A stretch of DNA of 64,000 bases from Petrosia ficiformis (taxonomy: Eukaryota; Porifera; Demospongiae; Haplosclerida; Petrosiidae): contig OX345636.1 in the NCBI GenBank assembly GCA_947044365.1, positions 27,021,466-27,085,465 of the forward strand. The letters are read 5' to 3'. Shown here in pieces: positions 22,446-34,866 of this stretch. How positions within the stretch are numbered: the stretch's first letter is position 1; each line of letters starts with the position of its first letter. The notes beneath the pieces are model-generated. The model saw only the letters and a list, made by a program, of their open reading frames with translations. It was not told the DNA's origin and ran no database searches. The position numbers and the translations under genes were made by a program.

Positions 22446-24332
22446 TTATTAATGTGGTGGATTGTCTAAAGTCCACCTCCATTTCCAAACCCTGAGATTA
22501 TCCTTAGAAGTGTGTGAATAGCATTGTCAACAGCTCACACTTAGCTCACACTTAGCTGGATAAGTACACCCAGAGGCTAGGCCACTTCAGCCACAAGTTG
22601 CTCCCACAAGAAGAATATTTCTCTCCTGAGGCTAGCTGAGTATTGGGCTTCTTAAGTTTAAGGCTTTTTTCAACAGCTGTGGGACAACCTTCAGTGCTGT
22701 AACATGGGCAGGTTTATTTGTGTATGTAAATATTTTCATAAATAGTATTTAACAATCTTAACTTTTAACATATTCACATATGCATTGATGCTTTGGTGAT
22801 ATTGGACTCCTGACAGGGATAGTCTGGTCTTGGGAACCAGAAATTGGGGTTAAAGACATCTTTGGTGGGATCCCAACCTCCCATCTCTATCCGTATCTTA
22901 TACAGTCCTGTTTACCAATGCATCAGTTAATACATGTAATAATAACTTACTTACAAAACTTTGAAGGGCCCACATGTGTGTCTGGATACTTGGATACTAT
23001 GTACATTTCTGAGAAATATGATTGATATACGTACAAGAAAAAAGGCAGCAGACATTCATTCCTAACGATTAAAAACTTGCTCCACCATCAGTGATTCCAG
23101 GGGAGAAACAACCAACATCATGTAGTAACTACAAACTCCACTGTTCTTACTTGCATCCTTCACATATTTGTATTACTTGGTAGCAAAATAGATTTCCATA
23201 ACCAGAAAACAAGTGTCATTATTGGAGCACAAAGAGTTAACAGCTACCACCTGTTAATCTTTTATAATCATACAATCCTTTGGGAACAAGACAATGCCTA
23301 CATGTATATATCAATCATACTTCTTGTGTCTGGACACACAAGTTCTGTGTGTGTGTGTGTGTGTGACGGCAAAGTTTGCACATGCACATGCAATGTTTTC
23401 CTTCATCCCTCATCCATATTGTACTGCTGTGGTTATTAAACACTTGAAAAGGCCTCATGTGTTGACCTTAAAAGGCATACATATAATGTGTAGTCTGTGG
23501 ATGCATTGACCCTTAGCCTAATTTGTAAGTATGACTACATGTACACATGAATGTGCTTGTTAAACTTACCACATTGAAACATTCTTCAAACTGTGCTAAT
23601 GTTACACACAGTAGATCATCAGGGAGCCTCCGCAATCTATATAGTAATTATACAACAAGTTTCTGTCCCTTACTGTACAAATGTATTACTGTATGCATCT
23701 AGTACACCTTTGGCAATGTACATGCAGTAGTGAAAATTTCACAATAATATCACAATATAATATTCTAGAAATACCCTGATATTGCTAGCTAATAAACAAA
23801 ATGTTTTTTTGTTGTTGTTGTTTACATGTTTGAAGATTCTAAACCTGAGGTCCTATATACTTCTGGTAAAGATTAAAAATGCACAGCACAAAGTGGTAAC
23901 TGATGATAATTAGATTCCTTATCAGCTGTTAACAAGGAAGATAATTAGTGAATCCCAGTAGGGAAACCAGTTTGAAGGTCATGGGCCAATAATCACCACT
24001 TCAGTGTTGTATAGAGTGGTTTGGCATATTTGTAGATACTGGTTATTGTATTTGTTTATGTGTGACATCTGCTCTGTGGGCCGTGGCAGAACTGAAAGTG
24101 AATAGATGTTACACCATCAATCCTTCCATAAATAGAGTATATGAAACCAGTTGAGATGAGAGTCTTAAACAGCCTACAGACAGAGTTCCATTCGTCACAT
24201 ACCATCCATCACTGTCCTCCCATAGAACCATCATCCATAAAATTTTTGAAAAATCAGATTGAGAAAAACCAGGATTTATCTACATATTTTAATTTGCCAA
24301 ACCATGACATGGAAGTGGTGATTAAATGACCC
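22446..24332. other. Non-coding, no gene seen
   Basis: Only minor signals: a (TG)n tract at about 23345-23365 and short direct repeats (CTCACACTTAG at 22540). A 62-codon open frame at 24141-24329 has no recognisable features. Confidence 0.45.
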
Positions 24333-24340
24333 CCTACTAT

Positions 24341-25102
24341 CAGGCATGGGGCGAAGTACTTTTAAAAGTACTTGAGTATATTACAAGTACTTTATAAGGT
24401 TGAAATCACGAGTACAAGTACAAGCACTTGGTTTTAACAGCTGTAATCAGTACGAGTACAAGTACTTTAGTACAGTACTTAAGCACTTTTAAGCACTTTT
24501 ACTCACTATCTTCATTAATTTCAATATTACATAGTAAAACAATAGGAAATAGTCTGCATGGTAACTAGAAATAATTAAAAAAGTTATTACATCTAATGAA
24601 CATTAACTTAGAAAATCTAGAGTCATTCAGTCTACATCTTTCTGGTGTAAAAACTTTTCCTGCTGTACTAAATAAACGTTCTACAGCTGACAAATGACAA
24701 TTCACAAATCTACAGTCTAATATCCTACTATTATATACATGTGTAGCTACAGCTGAATGCTACACATGTAGCTACAGCTGTATGCTACATCAAACAGTAC
24801 TAGATTTGACACTTCTCATATATAAAAGACAGGCGCTACTGTTTGAAAGTCCTTGATACTATAACAGTATACACAATCACACATAGCTACGTATTTTTAA
24901 CACCTGTAATGTTAACTAACTGTGTTAAAGTACTTTAATGTGCTTCAAAGTACTTAGGAAGTACAGGAATGTTTTACACTGTGCTTAAGTACAAGTACCT
25001 ATTAGATGTCAATAAAAGTACTTAAATACATTACAAGTACTTTCAAGTACTGTGCTTAAGCATGCTTAAGCAGGAGTACCAAAGTGCTTCGCCCCATGCC
25101 TG
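24341..25102 (-). mobile_element. Non-autonomous hAT element with 8-bp TSD
   Basis: The ends CAGGCATGGGGCGAAGTACT and (reversed) CAGGCATGGGGCGAAGCACT form an inverted repeat of about 20 bp. The element is flanked by the exact 8-bp duplication CCTACTAT (24333-24340 and 25103-25110), as expected for hAT. Subterminal AAGTACTT-type motifs are dense at both ends and may be transposase binding sites. A stretch of the transposase C-terminus remains inside. Confidence 0.92.
24590..24725 (-). pseudogene. hAT transposase C-terminal (dimerisation) fragment
   Basis: The minus strand reads CRFVNCHLSAVERLFSTAGK, then VFTPERCRLNDSRFSKLMF. This is the conserved hATC segment (S-x-x-x-E-R-x-F-S-x-x-G, then RL and LMF). 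No start codon or catalytic region is present, so this is the remnant left when the element lost its interior. Confidence 0.85.
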
Positions 25103-25411
25103 CCTACTATGCAGGAAAACCATTGGATACAAGACCTTCAAAATTGTTACCTGACTGAGGTCCTTTATCATATCTTATATCATCCATAGCTAACAGCCAC
25201 ATCAAAGTTACAGACAGGTGTTATATACACGATATACAGCCAACCACAGGTGGATATGAAACCACAGGGCTGATATAAGACCTATAATGATGTTCATAAT
25301 AGATTGCATCAGTCTGAGCATGCACAGTCAAGTTGTAAATTGAGAGGTGTAGAGCAGTAGATGTTAGGTAACATTGATGTACATGTTAAGTAAAGAATAT
25401 ATTATATATAG

Positions 25412-25536
25412 CATGGCTTCCCAGTGTGTATCAGCAATATCAGCCCATCACCCCTCGATAGCAGCCCTCGGCCTCACCTTGGGCTGCTATCTCGGGTTTC
25501 AGGTCTGATATTGCTGATACACACCTCGAAGCCATG
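25412..25536. repeat. Hairpin MITE, family 1 (copy at 39647-39757)
   Basis: CATGGCTTC...GTGTGTATCAGCAATATCAG on the left is mirrored by CTGATATTGCTGATACACAC...GAAGCCATG on the right. The loop is GC-rich (CCCCTCGATAGCAGCCC). The whole element is about 125 bp within TA-rich flanks. Confidence 0.85.
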
Positions 25537-26735
25537 TTATATATTACATAACTTTGTGCTGTGCATTCACTATATTTATTCATCATTTCATAAAAGAGCA
25601 CAGGTCAGTAATTAAAGTGAACTGAGGACATAATTTATAATAATTTACAAAATCAAAGTTGAATAAACTGTACATTAGCAAGTTACAAATTCCATATTAC
25701 AATAAATTGGTGACAGAAATGGTAACAGGATGTCCAGACTTTTAGAACACAGAATGGATAATAAAAACACTAAGGCTACATTAATTAAATATGTGACTAA
25801 TAGTAAAATGGCTTGGTTTACAAATATTCACTGGCTAAGGAAACCAATATTTCAATCCAAATACCTTAGTGCTTTAATATACATGTACATACATACTACA
25901 TACAAAAATACATACATACATGTACATACTTACATACATACATTTGTATGAGAGAGTTGATCAGATAGACATGTATAACACACCCAGAGGCTGTGATTGG
26001 GGCAACCTCATGAATTATGTAAGATTCTAGCCACATATATAGCATGTGGAGAACCTTTGTGGTGTCATCATTTATATAATCTGACTTTCTCATGCCTATT
26101 ATAGTGATTATACTGAGCCAATTCAATTGCTATTAACATGCTATTTGTATGAGTATTACATGTGCTTAGATGTGCCCATAGACATCTCAGCTATTATATT
26201 TCATAGTTACATAAACTTACAGACATCTTCTTGGCCAGGTTGTATTGAATACCAGCTATTGGATCCTCAACCACATAGGACTATCAGGATCATTTTGAAG
26301 ACGAGGACATACTTCACTCTGTAGGAAGGGAAACGTGTGTTTTTGTCTTGTTCACATTCAGAATAGTTTAATGTCACAAGGTTAATACATGACAGTAACT
26401 CAATAATGTATACCTGTAGTGTATAGTTTAATATCATAAGGGTAATTAATAGTTAATACAAACTCAACGAGCACCGTCGGGACAGGACCCTCGCCTACGT
26501 GGCAAAGTTGAATTGCACATGCGTGAAACAATTTAAAAATAATTATTTATGTGAACTGAATTACATAATGTAACATATTGTTACTTGGTTGCATAAATTG
26601 ACATTTGCTAACAGCTTCTTTTAATGATTTCCTAACTGTTAAAAATACAAATCCATCCTATAACTTCATGGAAGAGTTTAGGAGGTCAAACATAATCCCT
26701 TTTTTTTTCAACTGTGTTCAATAATTTCATAATCA
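25537..26735. other. Non-coding, no gene seen
   Basis: ACAT/TACA-rich runs at about 25880-25945. Several 60-75 codon frames overlap on both strands without motifs or bias and are taken as chance. Confidence 0.45.
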
Positions 26736-26965
26736 TCACAGTATCGTAAGCTTCTTTTTTTTCAACTGTGTTCACATATTCATCATAGTGCTTCTTTTTT
26801 TTTCAACTGTGTTCACATATTCATCATAGTGCTTCTTTTTTTTCAACTGTGTTCACATATTCATCATAGTGCTTCTTTTTTTTCAACTGTGTTCACATAT
26901 TCATCATAGTGCTTCTTTTTTTTTTTAACTGTGTTCACATATTTATATTCATCACAGTGCTTTTT
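26736..26965. repeat. Tandem repeat, 40-43 bp unit, about five copies
   Basis: The unit is AGTGCTTC, a T tract of 7-10, CAACTGTGTTCACATATT, then CATCAT. Copies differ mainly in T-tract length. The Lys/His-rich minus-strand frame across it is an artefact of the repeat. Confidence 0.9.
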
Positions 26966-28462
26966 TTTTTCTACTACTCGGTTTACAAGTGTAAGCGTAA
27001 GGATTTGTCGCTGAGTCAGAAGCTTGAGATCGTATGTATCTATATTTAGTAACATCCTTTCTGTATATTATAAATACTACATATGTTGTTTAAGAGACAA
27101 TTGTTGAATACTACAGTGACTATGTCACATGATATGTTTATATCACATGAGTATCACATCAGACTCATTCCCATTATTCTATTCTTTCATCGTACAGACC
27201 CCATCAGACTCATTCCCAGTAGCAACTGTTAGCCTTAATGGTGAAAATGTGATGTCTTATCTCAAAGTATGCCTCTTCCGTCTTCATCCTCATCAACTCT
27301 GTAATAATTGTTTTCCTATTCTATAACTAAGAACCAACCAATAAGAAGCGAGTATGATGGATTGACCAAATTTGGTCAAAACAGATAACCAATGAATACT
27401 AGATACATGACAAGTGTAACTACATAAACGAAACATGAATACCATCAGAGTCATGACATTGACACATCAAACTCATCTATTCCTTCAACCGGAAAAGGCA
27501 TTGTACTTTGTTGTGTCCTCCTGTCATGGATTTCTAACCAACCATGGAATAAACAGCGTATCCAGTTATGGAGGGTGACAGAAAGAGCTGTATGCCCCTA
27601 GAAATTCAGTATCATCATGACTTCCTGTCCAGAAATATACGGGTGTGCTCCAGCGGCCGCATCACAAACTCTGACTTAGAAATAGCGTCAAGGAGATGCA
27701 GGTAGACCCCCACACATAGGTAATCTGGTAGGGCTAAGTATTCGAAATACCACTAAGACATAGAATGAAGAAATAAGGGTAGGAAACACAATAGCCATGG
27801 CAATCTGACATGTGGCGTGTACAGACCACATGCCCTATCCCATGCACGGGCAACACATTAGTAAAAGTTCACTCAGAATACTATCCTCATGTTATGTGTT
27901 GGCATACCAGCAACCTGGGCTAGCCTCCTAGTTAGTGGTGTGTCGTCTGATTGTAGATCAATTATAAGATGGTAACAGAGGAATTGTTCATTGGTAGCAG
28001 GTAGAAGTAGATACTTGTGCAAAGTTGTAACCCTCCAACTCATACTTGCTGTGAGCAAATAGATATTTCATGCTTCTAAGGTGAGCAATCATCAGTAGAC
28101 AACCCAGACACACAGCTCAAGGGGAACTGTACTGGGTACAGATTCATGGGAACCCTCTACTCCGAAAGTAGCCCGAGAACCCAGTGTCTAAACTACTGTG
28201 TGCTGTATGAAACCGCGGCAGTGCCAGCTGGTCCACATAGCACAGTAGAGGTGGTGCATGTATTAGTTAGAACATACCTACCAGGATATACACCAAAACG
28301 ATATTCATAATCCCGAGGGCGTAGCCGAGAGATTATGAATATCGTACTCAGAGAGGGTTGGAGTGATATGCATAGAGAAGCAAAACGTGTTGCCGAATCA
28401 ATGGAAATTAATCCTAACCTAAATAATCTAATTTTACATTTTTATTTTGTATTGGGTATTAT
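26966..28462. other. Non-coding, one small hairpin
   Basis: No gene was recognised. CGATATTCATAATC (28299-28312) and its complement GATTATGAATATCG (28331-28344) form a 14-bp hairpin with loop CCGAGGGCGTAGCCGAGA. The same GAGGGCGTAGCC word in inverse orientation is the centre of the 50.7-kb hairpin. The 27.5-28.2 kb part has higher GC content but no motif I can name. Confidence 0.45.
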
Positions 28463-28927
28463 ACTACAATGTAAATGAATAAAACAAATGTACATGTATC
28501 ATAAGGTCATTCACGTTCATCTTGACCTCAGGAAAATGTACTACATTTATGGAATTGAACTATACACTACATGACACTAGTGTTATCAATAATTATCACT
28601 TTTAGATATACATGTACATGTACATGTATGTCTAGTTTCTTGCAATTTAGTTATAGTTTAATTAACTAAAATAAAAAGGGGTTTTAGTTTTAGTTAACAA
28701 CACTTATTATTGGCCATTTTTCATTTTAGTTATAATTATTGCGACAGACTTGTAATTTAGTTAACTAAAAGTCAAAATGCCTTACTAAAAAAGATTTTAG
28801 TTATAGTTAAGTAAAACAACACTAGTTTGTACATGTACAAGTAAATTAATTTAGTGTTTAGTGTCACATGTTATTACATGTACATGTACATGTATATGGA
28901 CACTCAGACACTTATACAAATACATGT
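28463..28927 (+). repeat. Dispersed repeat copy 1 of 2 (about 460 bp)
   Basis: Nearly identical to 32481-32940 in the same orientation, from ACTACAATGTAAATGAATAA to ACACTCAGACACTTA. The interior is rich in TTTTAGTTATAGTTAA. High identity over a 4.0-kb separation suggests a recent duplication or a recently moved element; no terminal repeats or target duplication were seen. Confidence 0.9.
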
Positions 28928-29019
28928 GTGTACACATGCTCTATTCACATGTACAGTACATTGTGTACATGTACATGTACATGTATGTATATGTGTACCT
29001 TTGTTCCTTTTTTTTTGGT

Positions 29020-29146
29020 ATCTACGTTGCATGAGACCAGATACTGGAACAGTTTCAGGAGTACAAGAACTACTTTGAGATGATAATAAACCTGGAGGAA
29101 GATATGTACAAAGATTAGAACGCTTTGGAAGGGACTGTGTGCACAT
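29020..29146 (-). other. Possible exon, unknown gene
   Basis: The minus strand is open and reads LLSSQSSSCTPETVPVSGLM, then QRRYQKKRN, after a CTTCCTCCAG acceptor-like site at about 29085. The Ser/Thr/Arg composition looks coding, unlike the flanks. A possible first exon for a minus-strand gene (ATG at 32458, MAGRKKRRIS, donor G|GTATGT) lies 3.3 kb upstream. The link is speculative. Confidence 0.25.
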
Positions 29147-29149
29147 TGA

Positions 29150-31800
29150 GCAAATTGAGCTTTTTTACAGCACATTTCTGCTTCTTGAAACAGAGTTCCA
29201 TTTCTATTTTAACCAGAGATTGAATAGTCAAAACGGAAAACAGAAAATGCATTCTGTTATACACAGATACATGTACATGTACATGTATGCAAAGAACAAC
29301 AGAAACAGTACACTGCTAAATTAAGTTGTCTTTCTGTTGTTTTATTTTCTACTTATTTAATAAAAGAAATCAGTGTTTCCCTAAAAGATGCTACTAGTAC
29401 ATTCCCCCCACTGTAAAGTTTATGTTGAAAAACAAATACTGTTTTACTGTACTGTTGAACAATCATCATGAACATTACTACATTAATATTTATCCTTGGG
29501 GAAACACTGCATATAGTGTACATGTACATGAAACAATTAAACAGCAAACATCTTTAAAAAGAATACTGTAAAATTAATATATACAAGTACAATGTACATG
29601 TATACACATGTATGTACATGTGATTCAAACTGTAATGTTGTTTATTATGAGAATAATAACCATTTTTACATGTAGTTATAGTATGACAGTTTTATTAGTT
29701 ATCAATATTAATATTAGGCTTACTAAAAGAGTTTCAGTTTCAGTTGACTAACTCATTAATGGCCATTTTTCGTTTACATGTACATGTAGTTAGTTATACT
29801 GGTAGTTGCTGCAATAGACTTGTACTTATCTTTTGTATTGTCTACTGCCATAATTATAAACAAAGATACAATGTACATGTATAATGTACATTGTACATGT
29901 TGGAGAACAGAATAAGAATCACATTATAATGACTATACACTGTACAATGTACATGTGGCATACATGTGGCATGTGACAAAAAGGGACTTACACCAATAAA
30001 AATGTTTACCAGTCACTATTACAGGAGTCAATAAAAATGATATCAAGGAAGAGCCACATGTAAGTTTTGCAATTACATGTACACTGTACTAAAGGTGAGA
30101 TACAACTAGTACAATATTGCAACTACTCATTGATACTATGATAGCAAAATAGGCTCATTTTTTAAAAGATGATCTTTATTTTCAGAGTGTATAGGTCAAG
30201 ATTAAGAGTTACAGTATTTTTCAACTCAATATATTATATTTACATGTATTATTTAATTGCAGTAAGACAATATTTTGGCATTGTGATAATATACATGTAG
30301 GTAGACATATATAGAGTTGTCTATTATTCCATAAGCTTATTCCATTATAAGCTATTTGTTCCACAAGCTTGTTCCATTATACAATATGTCCAAAGTATGG
30401 TTCGTGCACACAGCAGATCCAGAAGGACGGATATTTTCAGTAAGGCACTGTAGATGCTTTGATGATTAAAGTTGAAAACCTGAAGCAAGTATGCTCCCCC
30501 AGAAAATTGGATAAATTAAGGCCCTCTGAGTTGCTTCCGGGCCATAAGAAGGCTTGTACATGTACAGCAATATTATTGCTAAAAAAAGTACCAATGATGT
30601 ACATGCAGTAATGTACATCAGTTATCATGATACATGAAGTGTAGTAAAAGTTTGGGAATCCCAGGGTCTGTCCTGATTGTAATTATCATTTCAATGATGG
30701 TTATACAACTGTACATGTAAATTGTAATCATTATATATCCCTCTATTGTCTTTATTTACTTTAGTAATAATTATGTGACTGGCAGAGATTTGAAGTATGG
30801 GCCAAATTGGGTCAACATTACATGTACATTTAGTTAGTGTTTGTGCCATTAGGAATATGTCTTGAGCAATTAACAAAGAGTTAATGCTGTTAGTGATAAT
30901 ATAATCATACGTACCATCTAGCCCAAAGACTGTGCTGTGCGAATAAAGAAGCTCTCTGGGTCAATGGTGTGCCATATAAGCTTACCAAAAACACTGGTGA
31001 CTGGTTATGGGAAAGCTTATGCTGATGAGAATTTTGAATAAATGTTTAGTTTTAAATGCTTGCTACTTGCATGGCTATTACATGAAAGACAACAACATAA
31101 TTATCTACATGTACATGTGGTATTTGCTTGCCGGTTGATGTTAGGCTGGGCTTGACAAGAAATGTGACTATTAGGCGTGTACACGTGACAGACTTAAGTT
31201 TACGGCAGCTCTTATGCTTCTCTTCTTTGTTTGTGAGTTGCATTATGGTTATACATGTGTAAATATAATATTATTATTAATATTATTAATATTATATGGA
31301 CACTGGATGAGAGGGGAGAGTTGGCTGGCCATCAAAGATCTTTAAGCTACCATTCCCGGTTCTCAAGACTGGGCATTCCACCATTGTAGCTGTTTATTTT
31401 CTAAGCCATTGTGGCTGTTCTAATGTTTAATGAAGCCATTGTGGCTGCTTGTTTGTTTGTTGTGTGTGCTATTGCTAGCATGCTAGGCTTTCATGTACAT
31501 TGTAAATTTTGAGTCCTGAAAGAGCAACCATTGTTTCTCTTTGATATCAAGTTTAGTATGCTTCTTGTACAAAATGACTAAATAATGAGCTAAGCATTTG
31601 ATTTTGAACCATAAATCTGATATTCCCTGAGCCAATCACATGTACACAATGTATAATGAGTATTAACTTACTACTGTTAGTAGATGGCTGCCTTTGAATT
31701 GTTCACAATTTCAGTAGTAGATAAATCAGTTTCAGCTACATGTATAAATAGAAAATATATACAAGTACAGGTACATGTGCATACTCTTACCAATAATAAT
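29150..31800. other. Non-coding, rich in ACATGT
   Basis: The palindromic words TACATGTA and GTACATGTAC recur many times here and in 28.6-34.8 kb, far more than in the first 12 kb. No gene or terminal repeats were recognised. Confidence 0.5.
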
Positions 31801-31804
31801 GTAA

Positions 31805-31965
31805 ATATACATGTAGTATATGTCAATAAAATGTCGCCATACAGTAACAGTAATTACCTTAGTTCTACTATCAATAATTACTGTCTCACATTGCACACCA
31901 ATTACGTAGTAAACTAATGACTAATTAATGGTGACCTTCTATTGACATACAGTGTATAATCAAGG
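31805..31965. mobile_element. Inverted-repeat MITE (copy 2 of 2)
   Basis: TATGTCAATAAAATGTCGCC and ATACAGTAACAGTAATTACC on the left match the 20511-20690 copy. The right side ends GGTGACCTTCTATTGACATA, complementary to the left terminus. Confidence 0.6.
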
Positions 31966-32480
31966 TACAGTACATACATGTACCCATACTACAAAAAAAA
32001 AACCTGTTCCAGGTGCAAGAATGCTATAAAAACATTGCAAAACAGGTTCACAATATTTATTTTTAACTACTAAAATTTTATAATTGTCATTATTTGAGTA
32101 TTTAACTACAATGAAAATTTGATGAAAACACCATTCAGTAAATTAAACGGATATATGGATCAAAATATTTAATCTGAATGTTAATAATGAAAATGGATTT
32201 CAGATAATCCGAATATCTGCTACAGCACTAATACATGTATACATGTATACTATAGTATATATCATAAGGTTAAATACATGATTATACAGTAACTCAATAA
32301 CTTATACATGTATATATAGAAGTATCTTGAGGCTGAGCTCCCATGTACATGTACATGCATGCAAGCCATGCATGGATTATTGTCAACACACATGTAAATA
32401 ATACATGTAGTTACATCTGTTACATACCACTAATTCTTCTTTTCTTTCGTCCAGCCATTGAACTTCATCAATTTCTAGTA

Positions 32481-32940
32481 ACTACAATGTAAATGAATAA
32501 AACAAATGTACATGCATCATAAGGTCATTCACGTTCATCTTGACCTCAGGAAAATGTACTACATTTATGGAATTAAACTATACACTACATGACACTAGTG
32601 TTATCAATAATTATCACTTTTAGATATACATGTACATGTACATGTATGTCTAGTTTCTTGCAATTTAGTTATAGTTTAATTAACTAAAATAAAAAGGGGT
32701 TTTAGTTTTAGTTAACAACACTTATTATTGGCCATTTTTCATTTTATTATAGTTATTGCAACAGACTTGTAATTTAGTTAACTAAAAGTCAAAATGCCTT
32801 ACTAAAAAAGATTTTAGTTATAGTTAAGTAAAACAACACTAGTTTGTACATGTACAAGTAAATTAATTTAGTGTTTAGTGTCACATGTTATTACATGTAC
32901 ATGTATATGGACACTCAGACACTTACACAAATACATGTAT
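32481..32940 (+). repeat. Dispersed repeat copy 2 of 2 (about 460 bp)
   Basis: See 28463-28927. Differences are a few substitutions and small deletions (for example one TAG missing near 32745 and a shorter ACATGT run near 32895). Confidence 0.9.
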
Positions 32941-33871
32941 GTGTCCATGTATATAATTTATCATAACGTGTCCATATCAGGTGTAGGCTCAAGTACACTT
33001 ACACACATACATATCATCTGAAGGCTAATAATATGCACTTTTTCAATGCGTTTCATAATTAGCCTATTTACAATTGTAATAGTACAAATATTAAAATACC
33101 ATAGTTTTCTGTGTGTCCACTTGCTTGTTTGTTCTTCACCTACATATACTCAATTAAAAAAAGGTGAACAACAATTATTTAGTCCCTCAATGTAAAATAC
33201 AGAGTAAGAGCAAGGCTTGCTTAAATCAGTAGTGCTGTTTTAGTATGACAATAATGACTACTTCTTTGTTACAGTTACAGTATGCCGCAAACTAACTTCA
33301 AAAAGTGTCCATTTATGGGCCATAATGCTTTTGTTATACACTAGGTAGTTAACTACTAAAACAACACTACTAAACTGATGTGAGAACTAACAGTTGCCCC
33401 CACAACAGTTTACAGTGATCTCAGCACACTCTTTGTAGACTTTATGCAGTGGTGTGGAAAAACCCTGCTGGAATGGCTGTTTCCACTGGAAACGTGGGCG
33501 TTGTCCAACAATATGAGAAGCAAGACACAAGAAGCTAAAATGTGAAAATCACTGAATCAGCTTACTGTATCCATACCCTGCATACATGTATGTCTGTAAA
33601 GAGAGTGACGGCCTGCACCATCGCGAGAAGGTGTCACTGTGTCGCAAGCCCCCCTCCCTGCCACCCTCTCTCACTCTGATTATCCCTAAACCAGCATCTC
33701 ATACACATGTCTCATTGACATGCGAGCTGGCTGCTCACCATCAGGATTGCATTAGGAAGCTCACCATACAAGATGGATCACGACAGAGTAAGAGATGCAC
33801 AATCCCTTGTGAACACATGTTGAGTGGTTCACAGTAGGGTAGGGATTGTCATTCCCACCATTGTCATTCCT

Positions 33872-34135
33872 GTACGCTACTTGTAAACCCATCTAAACGA
33901 TGGGGTGCATACAGGAAGTCTTGGTCTTGATCCATGTACGCTACTTGTAAACTCGTCTAATGATGGGGTGCGTACAGGAAGTCTTGGTCTTGTGGTCTTG
34001 ATCCATGTACACTACTTGTAAACCCATCTAATGATGGGGTGCGTACAGGAAGTCTTGGTCTTGTGGTCTTGATCCATGTACGCTACTTGTAAACCCGTCT
34101 AATGACGGGGTGCGTACAGGAAGTCTGGAAAGAGC
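33872..34135 (+). repeat. Minisatellite with a hairpin in each unit
   Basis: Units start with GTACGCTACTTGTAAAC at 33872, 33936, 34007 and 34078 (the third reads GTACACTAC), giving periods of 64, 71 and 71 bp. Each has a six-pair stem around TAAT, CCCRTC-TAAT-GAYGGG. The third unit has CCCATC/GATGGG and the fourth CCCGTC/GACGGG, a paired change that keeps the stem. A degenerate fifth hairpin (CCATCAAAGATGG) lies at about 34156. The array is 0.7 kb beyond the 3' end of the MULE coding region. Confidence 0.9.
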
Positions 34136-34643
34136 ACACAAGCACACGTCTTAAACCATCAAAGATGGGTGTGTACTTGCACCCCTAAACCAGACATCTT
34201 GGTCTTGATATGACACATACATGTACATGTACATGTAGATTTATAAAAGCCTAACAACAACCTTAGAACAATACACAAACACAACAGATATGCAAGTGAA
34301 ACTTTGTACAACAACAACAACAACAAAAAAAACTATGTCTCTCCCTTGCTACTCTATCCTACTACATGTTTCAAACAAAACCGTATGTCAAAAGCATCGT
34401 GACTATATTACGTATAGCCAGTCATTGGTACACATGAAGATGTTTGAAACATATAGTAAAGAGAGCAAGAGAGAGATGGAGAGAAATAATATCCCCATTG
34501 CCCTCGGCCAGCAAGGGCAAAGGGGTTAGTTTAAACTATACACTAGGTTAATTGTAAATACTGTTGTAACTCAACAAAAAAATACATTCCTTCTTTTTTA
34601 CTCTATGCTTCAGTCTTCAGTCTGTAAAAGCTACACAATCAAT

Positions 34644-34800
34644 CAGTGTTGGTATACATGCCACCCACACGTGATACACGACACCAACACTGAGCACATA
34701 CACATTGCGTTACATGTCACCCACACGTGTACATGTACGTACATGTGACTGGTCCAAATGAATACATACATGCCACCCACACGTGGTACATGAGTTATGT
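34644..34800. repeat. 56-bp-period repeat with CACGTG boxes
   Basis: CCACCCACACGTG or a one-base variant occurs at 34661, 34717 and 34773, exactly 56 bp apart, although the sequence between has diverged. TCAGTGTTGGT and ACCAACACTGA bracket the first copy as an inverted repeat. It lies directly downstream of the OTU stop codon and may be the subterminal region of the MULE. Confidence 0.7.
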
Positions 34801-34866
34801 ACTCACTGTTCCCACCACATCTGCTATGTGTAAGTGGTTCGTTCCGATTACATGTACTCTGTGATT

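Noticed and set aside
26864..27055. Lys/His-rich minus-strand frame
   Set aside because: Produced by the 40-bp T-tract tandem repeat; length changes between units break it.
33586..33837. 83-codon frame, Ser/Pro-rich
   Set aside because: No domain, no splice context, and composition like the surrounding non-coding DNA.
33872..34135. CRISPR-like array of regular repeats
   Set aside because: Units are contiguous tandem copies without unique spacers, and the genome is eukaryotic.
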